Origin: Drechslerella dactyloides
Lineage: Eukaryota > Ascomycota > Orbiliomycetes > Orbiliales > Orbiliaceae
Reading direction: 5' to 3'
Assembly (NCBI GenBank): GCA_020064725.1
Contig: JAGTWJ010000006.1
Coordinates: forward strand, 930,001-994,000
Length of the DNA stretch: 64,000 nt
The notes under the pieces were generated by a model, which was given only the letters and a program-made list of their open reading frames with translations, had not been told where the DNA came from and did no database searches. This document shows, piece after piece, positions 1 through 13,073 of this stretch; the first letter of the stretch is position 1; each line of letters starts with the position of its first letter. The position numbers and the translations under genes were made by a program.

Positions 1-3000
1 CCTTGGAACCCAGTCTTCGTGGAAGTCTCCCTGTCCGTTCGTTAGCATTTCGCCCGAGGAGAAGATAAGCGGGTGGCTATACATTATCGAGGTCAAGAAA
101 ATCTTCCAGAGGCACTCCGAGAAAGCTCTCAATTTCTTTGGCCATGTGCTTGTCCTTGGTCTGGTACGTTAGTTCGACAATTAGGCGTTTGGCCAGCTTC
201 ATCTTCCCGGAAAGAACGCATTGCTGCAAAAATTGCGGGTGGTATAGCGGCAGAGGTCCATTCAACCGCGCGACAAGGTCGAATATGGTTTCAATGCGTG
301 AGTCATGACTCGAAGGTGTCCACAGACTTTGGACTGACGGGTTGATGACGTCGACGTTGTGGATATACTTTGCATGTAGGAACAACTGGTTCCCACAACC
401 GATGACCAAAGTGCCATCGGACAGCCAGATGGAATCTCCGATAGGATGAGGCGACAAGCTGGAAGAGAACAAGTTAATTATGTCCAACATGGAGAGAAGA
501 AGACGGCGGGATTACTGACAAAATTGTGGTAAATTGACGGAATGGGGCCCAGGCCGGGCCAGCGTTCAAGTAATCATAGCGGAGTTGAGAAAAGAGGACA
601 ACCTTGTGGTCGAAGCCGACGGCGAGTATACTTTGCGAGTCCGGAGTACACGTCCAGTCCAAGTCTCGTACAAAATCACCTTCGTCAAAGGTGACCTTGT
701 GCTCAAGCTGGGCGTTTCGGGTATCCCAAATGGTAAGTAAAGTTTTATCTTGATCAATCACCGCAACTTTGTGCATGCTGCTGCCACCGATAAGCGACGG
801 ATTTTCAAGCGACGTCTCTATCGACGAGGTTTGCAGCCATTGAACTTCGTCCTCATTCGGAGACATTCTCGCGGTCCATGATTGGACCAATCCCGACGTT
901 GTAATCGATACCGCGACCTCACGATTGAAAGTATCGAGGTTGTCGGACACGGTAAAGTTCCATCCGACTGGGTCAACAGGTACCAGCCTTGCTAGTTCAT
1001 CGTCCACTGGGAGCTTGAACGTCGAGTGCTGGTGGATAGTACCGTAAGAATAACCCGGCCTGAGCGATGCAATGCTGCTCCTGCGACGAGGCCGGGGGAT
1101 CTTGACAGCGAAAACCGTGCCATGGGAAGATTTATCAATCACGAAGACGTGATAGGCGTGTTCCGAAGCTTCATACTCCGGAAGCAGGATCAAGGAAAAT
1201 GGTTTCGCGGTAAGCTTTATGGGGCATCGACACAGCTCAACAGCCACGGCGTCCCGACAGTCCCATAGGCAGACCACATCTGGGTGAAGCGTGACGACAT
1301 ACCAGCCTATAAGCTCCAACGTTAGCAAGAAGCCGATGTAGAACAATTGCTGGACGTAGGGTTTGTGAAAGTACCATTTGGCAATATGAGTGTCTTCAGA
1401 ACCTGTCCCTCACCCGAGGCGTTGATTAAAGATTGTCGTTCTAGGTAAGGAAAGTCGTCGTCCTGGAGAATGCGTCTCCAGAGGACATGCTCCCACTCTT
1501 TTGACGATGAAAGCAATGAGTTGCCTCTGGCTGTACGCTTGAGATGGTTTATGGGCTCAAGATGACCGGACCAGTTGATTCGTTGCCTGAGCTGGCAGGA
1601 GCTGGAGGTTGGGTCCAGCAGGTCATCCAGGCTCACATCAAACCAGCCGATTTCGCCGTTGAAGAACTGAACCGATAATGATAACCCTGTTCAATAATCG
1701 TCAGCTATTGAGGCATGTATAAAGTTCGATAGGAGATGATCCACGTACCGGCGGTCTTGTCCTTCCCCGCAAGTGTCACGATGCTTACTGGCCCACCGCA
1801 ATCGTTTGCAAGGATCCAGCCTATCTCAACTTGATGGACAATGCTAAAGATACTCACGGTTCGCTTTGATTTGGTGCCGATATTTTCAACACCCCAAGCT
1901 GACATGTACCCTGCGGAATCGAACATCAAGAGGACCTCTGAGCTCCGTTTCGCGACGTCCACCAGGTTTTGAAGCTGCTGCTTGGATGCTACATCCTGCT
2001 CTATCTGAAGGACAGCTGACTCTGTCGTCAAGGTAAACACTTTCGTGTCGATAAATGAAATTACTGAGTTGAGCTCAAAATTGGCTTGCGGAAAATCTGG
2101 GTCTTGTGGGACAACAGAGCTTCGCAGATCCAGCAGGGCGCACAGCTGGAATGGGTAGACCTCATGGGGGTCCAGGGGGGACCAGACCCTGAAGACACCG
2201 TCCGCGGAGAAGGTATACAGGACATTTTCGGAGGCGATTTCTCGATGAAAAGGCTTCTTCCAGAGGATCGAGGTGACGATGTTGGGATGAGGGAGATAGG
2301 AAAAGTCGAATTCAGCCTCCCCCAGGGCGTACGCTTGCCGCCTCCAGACTGTGACGAAGCGATTCCGAGGGCTGGTGCAGGCAATGAAGGCGGCATCGGG
2401 CGAGAACAACGCTACCTCTGGCGGATTGGCCAGCTCTTTACACCAGATTTCTCTAACGTCTGTAGTACGGACATCCCAGAGGTAGAGTCCCGCGGCAGCA
2501 ACTAAGAGCTCGGAGTTGTTTCCCCATGATAGCGAGCGGATAGTTTCGCCAGGATGTTGGAGATCGATGCGGACGTAAGACTCCCACTACTGGAGTAGAA
2601 ATTGCTCCGACTCAGCCAGGCTTCCAGTGAGGTTTCAAAAGGGTAGTGGACCTGCGTACTTTTACGGAATCGGAGGATCCGGTGGATGGTGAGTATACGT
2701 ATATACGGTCAGTCGAGGCTGAGGCGGCGGCGATCTATTGGAACCGGCAGAGCTCGGGTATCAGCGCTGGTCCGAACACTTGGGAGCGCGATGCAGATGC
2801 ACACCTTGCCGGAGCCTTCGTCGAAGGCTAGAACCTGAAGGTGGTCGTCATGGTATATTGTCTGAACGAGATCTCTGGTGTCGCTAGCGATCACCAAAGC
2901 CTTTCCCGAGATGTAGGCCTGCAGTAGTAAAGATGCCAACCAGGACAGTTGTCATTTGCACCTTGTTAGCGTATGTAGATGCCAGCATCCTGTCCGGGAA

Positions 3001-3156
3001 GCGTAAGAGCGACCGCGAGAGCGAGAGAGCGAGACAGAGGAAGAGAGGAAGCGGCCAAGAAGATGGTCTAGAACGTACGATGTACTGCACCGGCCCCCAG
3101 TCGGCTACGGCCAATGATCGTGGATCGGACTTGACCCTCCCCGGAAGCACACGCAT
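1..3156 (-). CDS. RAV1: RAVE complex subunit Rav1 (5' part; cut by left window edge)
   Basis: Rav1 is the large WD40-type scaffold of the RAVE complex, which with Skp1 reassembles the V-ATPase V1 and Vo sectors at vacuole and endosome membranes. The translated exons follow the order of fungal Rav1: an N-terminal segment with VLAFDEGSGK, then WD-like blocks (FDFSYLPHPN, VLYTFSADGVFRVW, VVCLWDCRDA, LLTIWDTRNA) and the hallmark SPHPIGDSIWLSDG. Exons I can place are 3156-3079, 2918 to about 2700, about 2596-1749, 1686-1375, 1306-520, 458-83 and 30 to beyond base 1. The introns show GCTAAC-type branch points. The second intron (about 2700-2597) is not resolved, so a few residues there are uncertain. 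The C-terminal half of the protein lies outside the window. Family assignment is firm. Confidence 0.9.
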
Positions 3157-4449
3157 TTGGGCTGGGCGACAGGCAGCGTAGGGACGACGGTCGACTATTG
3201 CTGGCTAGTGGTGAGCTGAGGCAGCGGGGTGGCGGGTGGCATGGTGATGTGTCGTTAGACAGTTCCAGAGCAGCAAGATGTCAAATGCAGGTACTACTCG
3301 AGGGGGATATTCTAGGCGCAGCGAGGTCACACCACGATACGTAACGGATTAAGCTCGGGTGACGGACGCGCGCCGGAAGGCCGACAAAGCGAGCGAATCT
3401 ACATACTTGCGCACCCGCAGCAGGCCTTGGTACGTACTACTTGTAGTACATGCTGCCTTATACGGATCTTGGTAGAGGAGCGATAGCAATCTGATTAGAT
3501 ACGGGAGCCCCGTCGCAGGACCGGTCGAGGCGAGGGCCCTCGCTTTGGGCCACATGCTAATTATAGCGCCGCCCTGCACAGCGGAGGATATGCAGACAGC
3601 AATGCACGTCGACAGATGGCCAGGACATGGGCTGGCGGACAGCGGGAAAGTACGAAGTTAAAAGTAAGTAGTAAGCAAGCTCTTAATTAAACGAAGGAAC
3701 GAAGCACTTAAAGTAGGTACGAGAAGTCGCCACGCTGCATGTAACGTTCCGCTAAGACAGCCGGCGGGCGTCCAGACCAGAGCTTGATTTACATGGACTT
3801 GATCCTGCTCCACTCGAACCCGGCGAGCTGTGCTGGAGGCTCTGGCGGAGGAGGATGCCGGTGAGGGCAGCCGAGCGTCGTCACCCGGCTCGATGCATCC
3901 GGCGAGGGCGTTGTTGGGCGTCGACGCTTGCACGTAGACGTCGACGAGACGACGACGACGACAAAGATGCCATCAATTAATCAGCAGCAGCGGCACTTAG
4001 TATTGATATGCTATCCGATGAGGACCTGCTTGGATAGATACATAATACAGATATACTGCTTACTTAAGTGCAGCTATAAGAGTGCTATAGTAATACCTCG
4101 AGGCGTATTGCATGACACGAAGGACCCTGCAATAGCGATAATAATAATAACAGGCCGTAATAAGATAAAAGTAATAAAAAGATGCTGCTGATTGCGGCCC
4201 AATTTTACGGGAAAATTAGCACGTAAAATTATATCGACCGCTTCGTACATTACATTACAGAGTATTACATGTACAGTCCCGACCCGTTAAAATTGCACTC
4301 CAATAAAAGCGGCCGCAAGCAAGAAAAAAAAAAAACACCATCGATTTCCGGGCGGCCGCCCTCAACAGCCATCTCACGATTGCGAACAGCGAACGGGGAC
4401 ATACATCATACCTTAATTCTCGACCCTCCCGCCACTGCCGCTGTCACGG

Positions 4450-4553
4450 CCTGGCTGGCTGCTGGCTGACGGACTGACAGACGGACTGACAGACTGACTG
4501 ACACCGTCCAAACGGACTGACGGACCCTGGCTGACACCGACTGGCGGACACGG
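4450..4553 (+). repeat. Degenerate CTGAC/CTGGC tandem repeat
   Basis: Units such as GGACTGACAGAC, GACTGACTGAC and GGCTGACACC recur imperfectly for about 100 bp. No coding sense is evident. It probably arose by replication slippage in the upstream region of the kinase gene. Confidence 0.7.
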
Positions 4554-4805
4554 CCTGTTTAATTAATCTGGCGGGTGGATGCTCAAACGTTACGTCGTCC
4601 AAACTCGTCCGCCGGCCGGCTCAAACAACACCGCCATCACCGCAGATAACAGCCGCCGGAGAGTGTGTGCTGCCTCTTACCGACCTGCCGCTCTGCTCTC
4701 GCGTTCTATAACATCTCCACCTCTGCATCGCCCCCGGCCCCTCTTCTTCTCCTTCGCTACTCCTGTCTCGCTCGACATTCCCGACGAAGCTGCTTTCGTA
4801 CCCTC

Positions 4806-4917
4806 GCTGCTGCTGCTGCTGCTGTTCTGTTCTGTTCTGTTGCCGACCAAGCGCTCCTGCCCGCTGTTGCTGCTGCTGCTGTGTGCTGCTCTGTTGCTGC
4901 TGCTGCTGCTGCTGCTC
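4806..4917 (+). repeat. Interrupted (CTG)n microsatellite with a TTCTG minisatellite
   Basis: CTG runs at about 4806-4824, 4864-4881 and 4891-4917 flank three to four copies of TTCTG at about 4822-4842. All lie in the pyrimidine-rich leader of the downstream kinase. Open frames through it (poly-Leu, poly-Gln or poly-Ala by frame) are repeat artefacts. Confidence 0.8.
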
Positions 4918-5529
4918 CCTCCGTCCCTCCTGCTCCGCAGTGCATCGCCAACCCGTCAAAACCACCGCCGCCGCCGCTCTTCGCATTGAAACACAAACTC
5001 AGAAGCACAGAAACCTGACACGACCAGCCTTCACCACCCCATCGCCTCTGCTGTTTCACCTACGGCTCTCTTATGGAAGACTCACCCGACGACGACTGCC
5101 GCTCCTGGATCTCTCTTCCCTCGTTCTGCAGCTATCCGCCTTCGTAGCCGTCGCTTGCATTCGGCTCCTTTGTTCGCAAAACCGACGGTTGATCCTGAGA
5201 GCACGATACATCGACAGCCGCCATAGCCAACCTTTTCTTCCTGCCGCCAACCCGTCGACCAGAGTATGCTCTACTGCTCCCATCTCCTTCGTATCTGCTC
5301 TTCTCTCCCTCTCCATTTCCCTCTTACTTTCTCTCCTGTTTCATCAAAACTCTTCCACTGACCCTGCGATTCAGGTCCTGCATTCCAAGGAGGTCTTTTA
5401 GCATTTCCGTCCGACAAATCGTCCCTTCCTCCCCTCGCCCCTTTCCACGAACCACGAGCGCGGCATTACGGTCCCATTACCACCGCTATTCTTCTTAACG
5501 CCAGTCCCGCCAGCTGGTGTGTCAACCAG

Positions 5530-8032
5530 ATGGAAGACATCAGTTTAGGCCAGGCTCTCGGCGGCCTTCGCATCGCAAACAACCCAGATTTCACCCCGCC
5601 GGATACTCCCGTCCAGTCCTCGAGGTCGCAGGCAAGAACAACAGAGCAAGATAGAGCGGATGGAACGGAGTCAGCTAGAACATCAAATCACATTCTGCAA
5701 ATATCGGCGCTTGATGCTGCAGGTGAATCAGCGGGAGGCTCCAGGCATATCGAAGATACCGAAGCACGACAAGCATATTCTGAAAGCGAGCCGTTGGCGG
5801 CGTATATGGGCTCCAACTACGGCCCGCACAGGTCCTCCGATAACATGCCTCGTCAGGAACTGATTCGCAGCTACTCGGACTACCCGCCACACCACCCGCC
5901 CCGTGACCCTGCTTTGGCGCCAGGACACCCCCAAATGCGCAACTCTGTTGTTGGAGATGGATTATATCGTGAACGCTCGGTCCGGAACTCCACCGCAGGA
6001 CCGTCTCGTGATGGTAGCCGGCCCCACAGGCCCAGTCAATCGATATACGCAGTAGAGAACGGACCTCCCATCAGTAGCGAGGAGTGGAGAGATCGCGGCG
6101 CTGCAGTCAGCATCCAACGGCATATCGACAGCAACGGAAACCAAACGCATCGCATCGTCAAAAAGGGTGTCCAGGATTTTAATTTCGGGCGGACACTCGG
6201 TGAAGGCAGTTACAGCACAGTACTTGCCGCTACGGACCGACAGACACTTACGGAATATGCAATAAAGGTTTTGGATAAACGACACATCATCAAGGAAAAG
6301 AAGGTCAAATATGTCAATATCGAAAAAAACACCCTAAACAGGTTGGGTGATCACCCGGGGATAGTCAGACTATACTACACATTTCAGGACGATCGAAGTT
6401 TATATTTTGTTCTTGACCTTGCAGCCGGCGGGGAGCTTCTAGGGTTTGTCAAGAAGGTATCTTTTCTCTCTTCAATCCTATGTATCATTTTTACTGGTGT
6501 TATGACGTTCGGTTCTCATTGCTATCATCTCGCACTAGCTCGGTTCTTTCGACGAAGAATGCACTCGATTTTACGGCGCTCAAATATTAGATGCAATCGA
6601 ATATATGCACTCGAAAGGAGTCATCCATCGGGACCTAAAACCGGAAAATGTGCTGCTGGACGACCAAATGCACGTCAAAATTACTGATTTCGGTACCGCA
6701 AAGCTGCTAGAGATGCCCCCTCCGACCAGATCGGGCACCGGGGACGGCAGGTCGCACCTCCAGGACCAGGATTTCGCAGACAATATCGGGATCCCGGCTC
6801 ACGAGAGAGCAAATTCATTCGTAGGCACGGCGGAATACGTGTCGCCAGAGTTGCTCACGGACAAAGCTGCATGCAAGGGATCCGACCTCTGGGCGTTTGG
6901 TTGCATTATATTCCAACTGCTCGCCGGCCGGCCGCCGTTCAAAGCCGGCAACGAATACCAGACATTCCAGAAGATTGTCAACTTGGATTACCAGTTCCCT
7001 CCCGGATTTCCCAAGGTTGCCCGTGACCTAGTCGAGCGTCTCCTTGTGCTTGATCCAACGAAGCGCCTGACAATAGAGCATATCAAGTCACATCCATTTT
7101 TTGAAGGGATAATTTGGGGGAAGCGCCTATGGAAGCAAAAGGCCCCGCGGCTGAAACCCTATACTCCGCCGACAGAGCAACCCAAACTGATAAAACTGGA
7201 TTCTAGTCAGTCTAGTTCGTCGTTCGCCCGATCGATGAATAATCTTGCTAAAAATTCAACGCAGCAACCGTCAGCGACCTCGTCATCACGGCCGATGCCC
7301 CCCAAGGTTATCACGGAGCTGCCGCCGCCGACACAACTGGACTTGCAGTGGTCGCCGGTTCTCACGAAGACGAACGAGAGGATATTGAAAGTTGGTAACA
7401 TGACGGTTACGTCGGCGCCGGCTCCCCAATCCTTCGGGACGCATGGTACAGGAGGTGGATTTGCGGAACCAACACCAAAAAAATTCGCTCGATTTTTCCA
7501 TGGAAATCAGGTCAAAAAGAGACAAAGGCTTGTGATGGTCACATCTGGGGGTAGAATAATAGTAGCTGGCATCGGTGCTGGTGGAAATGATGCTAGCAAA
7601 GTGAAAACGGAAATAGATTTATTGGGCTTGGGTGTGGTCGCTCGCCTAGCGCCTGCGTCCTCGAGTCAAAAGCCCGGCTCGGCCTTTGCCATTGATACTG
7701 TATGCTTCTCTTTTCTGTCCCATCTATTTTAGCGGAATCTTGCTAACATTGCTGAATAGAAGGATAAGTGCTTTACGTTCGAAGATCCCAAAGATCCCGC
7801 CAGTGAGTGGCTCGAAACGATCGAAAACGCGCGAGATCTAGCATCAGCACAAGCAAACAATGACGACCAGAGTCAATCCCATAGCAATAGCCCGGCTACG
7901 ACCCTGAATGGAACCCTAACGATGGATAAAACCGGTAGCTCTCGACATGCTAAAAGCTCCGATGGCGCAGAGAAGTCCTCAAAGCGATTTAGCAAACGAA
8001 ATAGCAAGAACGGGCTTGCGGCTGTCTTTTGA
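5530..8032 (+). CDS. PDK1/Pkh-type AGC protein kinase
   Basis: A 786-residue kinase of the 3-phosphoinositide-dependent kinase 1 family (yeast Pkh1/2), which phosphorylates the activation loop of other AGC kinases in sphingolipid, cell-wall and TOR signalling. Exons are 5530-6456, 6539-7699 and 7760-8032, and the frame is continuous. The long N-terminus is disordered. The kinase domain starts near residue 215 with a glycine loop (GRTLGEGSYSTV), Lys246 in YAIKVLDK, HRDLKPEN with catalytic Asp341, DFG Asp359 and SFVGTAEYVSPELL in the activation segment. The stretch between DFG and that segment carries an insert, as is common in fungal Pkh. The C-terminal part (KKFARFFHGNQVKKRQRLVM to WLETIENARD) has the look of the PH-like domain of this family. 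The leader is long and pyrimidine-rich. Confidence 0.93.
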
Positions 8033-9042
8033 CTCTTCTGTTGTCTGGGTTGAGGCCAGACCTAAAGCCCACCTCTATTTTCCCTAGCTCATTGGATTGA
8101 CATAACAATTTGTCTTCCTTTGGTCTTGCACTCTATTTTCAGCTTACTATTACCCCCCTTCCCCCAACCTATCCTCGCCGGCCGCACGATTTCTAGTTAT
8201 AGTGTACAGAAGCGTTTTTTTTTTTCTCCTTTGACCTTGTTGACCTCGATATCTTGAAAGTTTTGCAGCCCGTTAGCGATTCCAGGGACAGTTTTGCCAT
8301 CTCTCATGAATTGTTTATATTTCGCGATTTCGGCCATTCCAGCAAGCTCTACCATTGTATGTTTTGTGCCCAAGGAAGGGTCTGCTTATTTAATACTCCT
8401 TTTGCCCCTTGTCGCTACCCAACTACCTCGCTGCGCGGTAGACATTTGCTGTTTACATTTTGCCTGTGAGGGTATATGTATGTATATGATATCGATATAA
8501 TCTGGCGCCGAGGAACTTGGGGCGTTCTCCAATTCCTCCAAATCACTTCCTGATAGAGTAGAGCCTCTGGCACAGAGCAATGACGAATAAATACGCCCTG
8601 GTATATGTGCTAAGTATATACCTACTTTTGCATTCAAGTGGCAAGGAAGGGTTTGCCTTACGAGGCCACAATCAAGCTGCGGGCGGCTTCAGAGTTTGCG
8701 TCAGCTTTTGCACGTGCTGGCCGCTGGTTGTGTTGGCCTGTCGTTTTCCGGCCCACACATTTTTTTACTCGTATTTAACCACGATCCTCAACATCCCACC
8801 AACTTTTTTTTCCATTCTCCCACCATCTCTCCTCTTTTCATCCTCACACTTCTCTTTCTTCGTGAAAGCACCGCCAAACGTCATATCAGGGACTCTCGTC
8901 TTCAGTAAACAGAGCTTATTACGGAAACTCGTGGCAAGCAGGTTCTTGCAGCTTTACTCTCCAGCAGCACGCGAAGTCAGATCTAGTTCGGCTGAGCCTT
9001 TTTCTGGCGAGAGGGGAGAGTCGTGTAATCTTGGGGTTGAGC
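8033..9042. other. Intergenic region, no gene seen
   Basis: About 1 kb between two co-directed genes. The first 400-500 bp are T-rich and look like the kinase 3' UTR. The pyrimidine-rich part at 8755-8870 resembles a promoter or leader of the next gene. Small open frames here have no recognisable product. Confidence 0.5.
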
Positions 9043-12000
9043 ATGTCGACAGAAACCCAAACATGGACTACAGTAAGCGCAGCTTTGCTTCTCCGATCAT
9101 GACAGAATCATTACTTTACTAACAGCCTGAGCCTGCTGCCTATAGCTGTACCGAGGCGATGCTGTACGCGAGAACGATGATGACAGTCTCTATATCTATC
9201 GTGTGCTAGTAAGATCACCGTTTCGCGAGGATGCAGCCCTTTGACTCGATTTTGACTACTGAGAGATGTATCTGGTCTCTCAAAAGCCAAATATATGGAA
9301 CTCTTTGTGCTGATGTATGGATTCTTCGGGTAGAAAACATGGCATGAGGTATTTACCCATCGTCTTCACCACATGACGTAGGTGAGACGCGCATGCAATT
9401 CATTTTGTAAAGGCAGAACGCTTACATGGTACGTATCATGGCTTCAAGATCGATATAGATGATCCTCAACTTGACGATGCCATTCTGAACTGCCATCGTA
9501 GCGCCAACCCACAAATCCTGAGTAAATACCTTCAGGACAATGAAGTAGGTTCTTACCTGTCCCTCGGCTCGAACCCTTTCGCCACCTGCTAATATCAAGT
9601 CGCGCTCAGCTCACCCGACATTACGTCATCATAGCGGCATCGCAATACGCCAATGTGATCGCACACGAGTCAGCGCTCACTCTGCTCGATCGGCCGTTGA
9701 CATATGGCACAATTGTCAAACGATCTCCGAAGGACCTTCAGAGTGGCACTGTTCTCGAAATCAGTGGTGACTATGATGTAGCCCATAGCTACACTGCTAT
9801 TGAAAACGACGAATCACCATGTGATCCACAAAAAGTTGTCAAGCAGATTGAAGCTGAGGATCTCATTTTTGCACGGGAATGGGAGGTCGGCGACTATGTT
9901 GTCTGGAACAACTGCTGGCTTGGAGAAGTGGTAGAGTTGATTGAGGCAGTGACAATATGCCTCAGCAACAACAGTGTCGTTACGGTTGAAGTGCCGGGCC
10001 AACTGAAGCTCAAACGGACGAAACCTAGAGGAGGCCAAGCACAGACACCCACACAAGCTGCATCTGACCAACCGTCTACCAACTCCCGCCCGCCAAATGA
10101 TGCCCGTTCAAATCTGTTTGCCTTCCTGGACCATTTCGTTCCCCCGGAGCCCGCTGACTCGGAAGAGCCATCGGATTTTGAGGTCGGTCAGATCGTGGAA
10201 ACTGCGAAGGGCAATCTCCGAAGAGGAAAGTGGAGGTTCGGAGCCTACGATCCAAATATCGAGCCTGTTGGCAAGGTTGTCGAGGTCCGAGCGGTCTCTC
10301 TTTGCATTGACTGGATCTGCCAAAACATGATGGTCCGCAGCAGATTTGTACCAATCGAGCCTCCAGAGTCCTGGGTATCTGATGGCGAGGAAGCCTGGCT
10401 TCAGTTGAAAAAATTCCATCGTCTGTCGGATGGCGGAAATGGTTTGAAGGCGGTGGACCTGGAACGTTACGACCGCATTCGGTTCAGAGACTTTGATGCT
10501 GCCATCGAGAAGTACAATTCCGAAGACCGCCGGGCGGCCAACCTTGGGACGATCGAGAAGGTTCCGCGGTCGTCAACGCTAGGCTATGATGTCAACGAAT
10601 TCATGATACTTTCAAGAAGATCGTGGGTTACTGTCCAGTGGCAGGATCTCTCGGTTACGCGCGAACAGTCGGTCGACTTGATACGCTGTGACAGCAGCGA
10701 TGAGCACGAACTATGGCCCGGAGACTTTGTAATCACAAAGCCTGAAGTTGGCAGCCAGCCGCAGACTCTAGCTGCACCTCCGCACGCACAGACGGCTGCT
10801 CCCACTGCCCCTCCTCCTACCCCGAGCGCCCCTGGTCCTGAGGGTTCGGATCCACCCTTGGTGTTTGTTTCACCGAAGGAGCTGGGTGTCGTCCAGTCGG
10901 TAGATGCGGCAAGTCGCATCGCGAAGGTTCGATGGTTTAAATCTCCTAAAGTCGAATTGGCTGGCGAAATGGTCGTTCCAGGATCGGTCACGGGGTCTCT
11001 AGACGCTGACCGGATTGAGGATGTCAGCATGTATGAGGTCGCTGCTCATCCCGCCTTGTCCATTTGCCGCGGCGATTTCGTCTTGGTAGCCCCGGAGCAT
11101 GTCGGCGAGGCAGCAAATAACCCAGGAAATGCAACTACATCGACCTTGCTGGGCAGCACAGCTTCCCCGTCAGATCAACCGTCCGGCGGACCTTCAGGAC
11201 AACAATCCACCCTTGGTGCCATTGGCGAGGCCCTTCGTGGAATTGTAGACACTGGATTGATAGCCAATCTATCGGCGTCTTTGATCAATACCACAAACCC
11301 TCAACTTCACACGCTCTCTCGAATGCTACATCAATTTCCGCTTGGACTCAGGGGTGAGCTTGAGCCACAGCAACCAACCGCGGCTGCACCTAGTGTCAAC
11401 ACAAGTCCAGACTGGTTTGGTGAAGTAGTCGATAAGGGCCTGGATGGGTTGATCACGGTCCGACTTGGCGCTCTGGAAGAAGTTAGAAACATCCAAGTTC
11501 CGATCGAGAGACTGACTGTTGTCTTCGATGCCGACGACTTCGATGATGAAGGAGAAGACGATGAAAACATGGATGATGATTCTCTTGGTATTGGCTCATC
11601 GGATGGCGCCAGTCATAGTGGCGAAAGCGACTATAGCATGGAGGCAGATGACTGGATATCCGAGCAGATCTTCTACGAAGGTGGAGAGCCTGTGGAAGCT
11701 GGCAATGAAGCCGACTGGCTCACAGACGAAGAAAGCGCTAGCAACGCCGATGAGATGGAAGTGGACGAGCCCGCCGAATCTGCAAACAAAGATGCTGATG
11801 AGAATCACGTCACCGCGGAGCCGACGACTATTGAACCAGAACCTGCCGGCCAAGCCAGTGCGGGCTCGGCGGCTCGACCACGTACCACTCGAAAGTCTCC
11901 TCCCAAATTCAGCATACTAGATCAGCCTGTCCCGTCGGACCATGCCTTTGTGGGGCATCCTGCTGTGGAGCAATCATCGACATTCCTGAGGCGAATAAAC

Positions 12001-13073
12001 AAAGAGCATAAAATTTTACAATCATCCCTTCCCGACGAGATTTTCGTCAGAACCTGGGAGTCCCGCCTCGATTTGTTGCGGGTATTGATTGTAGGGCCGC
12101 GGAACACTCCCTACGAACTTGCTCCGTTCGTCTTCGACTTTCAGCTTGGGCCTAACTTTCCTTCCGGTCCACCGACGGGATACTTCCATTCCTGGACAAA
12201 TGGTATCGGCAGAGTCAATCCAAATCTGTACGAAGATGGCAAAATTTGCTTGTCGCTATTGGGTACCTGGCATGGCGAAAAGAAATCGGAGAACTGGTCC
12301 AGCTCAGGGTCTAGCCTGCTCCAGGTATTAGTCAGTTTAATGGGCCTGGTACTCGTCAAAGAACCTTACTACAGTAAGCAATCCCTATATATATATATAT
12401 CCCAGCGCTCTTTTACTTTTTGTTTGGCCAAAGGGGTGACCCTTTAAGCTCTCCTCCTAATGATGACAAGAGTGCATTTGGCTCGAGTATTGTGGCTTGG
12501 TTCGGTTGTTGCATTTCTTGCACACCTATATCTTGCTGCTTTCGCTGAGGAATAAACACTGCTACCTTATTTTTATTTCGTCTGATACATCATGGAGAGC
12601 ATGTTGCCGTTTTCATTTCCCTTACATGTTTCGTTTGACTACGAAATACGAGGAAGATTGGCTGACATCCCATAATAGATGAAGCAGGTTTTAACGTTTA
12701 CCTTGGGGCTGAGGAGGCCACTGTGAACGCCAATTTGTATTCTGAACGGGCATATATTCTCTCACGGGGATTTGTGAAGAGAGTCTTGGAGCAGCCTGTG
12801 CCTGGCTTGGAAGACATCCTTGTTTGGCTGTACGATCCCCGACTGGAATCGGGAATGCAACTTCTGCGAGAAGTTGTGACGAAAGGCAAGGAAGTAGTGA
12901 AGAACAGCGAAGAGGGCATAATGTTGTCGTCGGCGTCTACTACTGTGAGCGTAACGCCGGCACTTGCATCGACGGGTACGGACGGGATTCCGAGGCTCAC
13001 GGCTGGAGCAATTGTATTGCTCAGGAAGACGCTTGCATCTCTCGATGACATGCTGGCCAATGTCTACGGCTAG
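9043..13073 (+). CDS. UBE2O-like large E2 ubiquitin-conjugating enzyme
   Basis: A protein of about 1132 residues resembling UBE2O, a hybrid E2/E3 that conjugates ubiquitin to orphan and mislocalised proteins. Exons as I reconstruct them are 9043-9072, 9146-9208, 9334-9348 (15 nt), 9413-9544, 9610-12373 and 12679-13073; lengths sum to one frame. The N-terminus (STETQTWTLYRGD, then KTWHE) matches fungal members. Repeated SH3-like conserved blocks follow (VGDYVVWNNCWLGEVVELIE, PGDFVITKPE, GVVQSVDAASRIAKVRWF). An acidic stretch (EGEDDENMDDD) precedes the C-terminal UBC fold with NPNLYEDGKICLSLLGTW, the catalytic Cys being about residue 960. The last intron, 305 bp, is long for this genome. The two smallest 5' exons are the least certain part; a start at 9655 would remove conserved N-terminal sequence. 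Confidence 0.85.

Larger units (their letters stand above)
3157..5529. other. Long intergenic region between two divergent genes
   Basis: This stretch of about 2.4 kb lies between the starts of RAV1 and the PDK1-like kinase. Short open frames occur, but none has a recognisable domain or a supported splice structure. It holds AT-rich blocks (about 4000-4260), a degenerate GACTGAC-type repeat and, from about 4700 to 5500, a pyrimidine-rich tract with CTG runs that probably is the promoter and long 5' leader of the kinase gene. Confidence 0.6.

Noticed and set aside
4579..5401. Several overlapping frames on both strands with poly-Leu, poly-Gln or poly-Ala runs
   Set aside because: All derive from the CTG/pyrimidine-rich leader of the kinase gene; different frames of one microsatellite stay open, and none shows conserved sequence.
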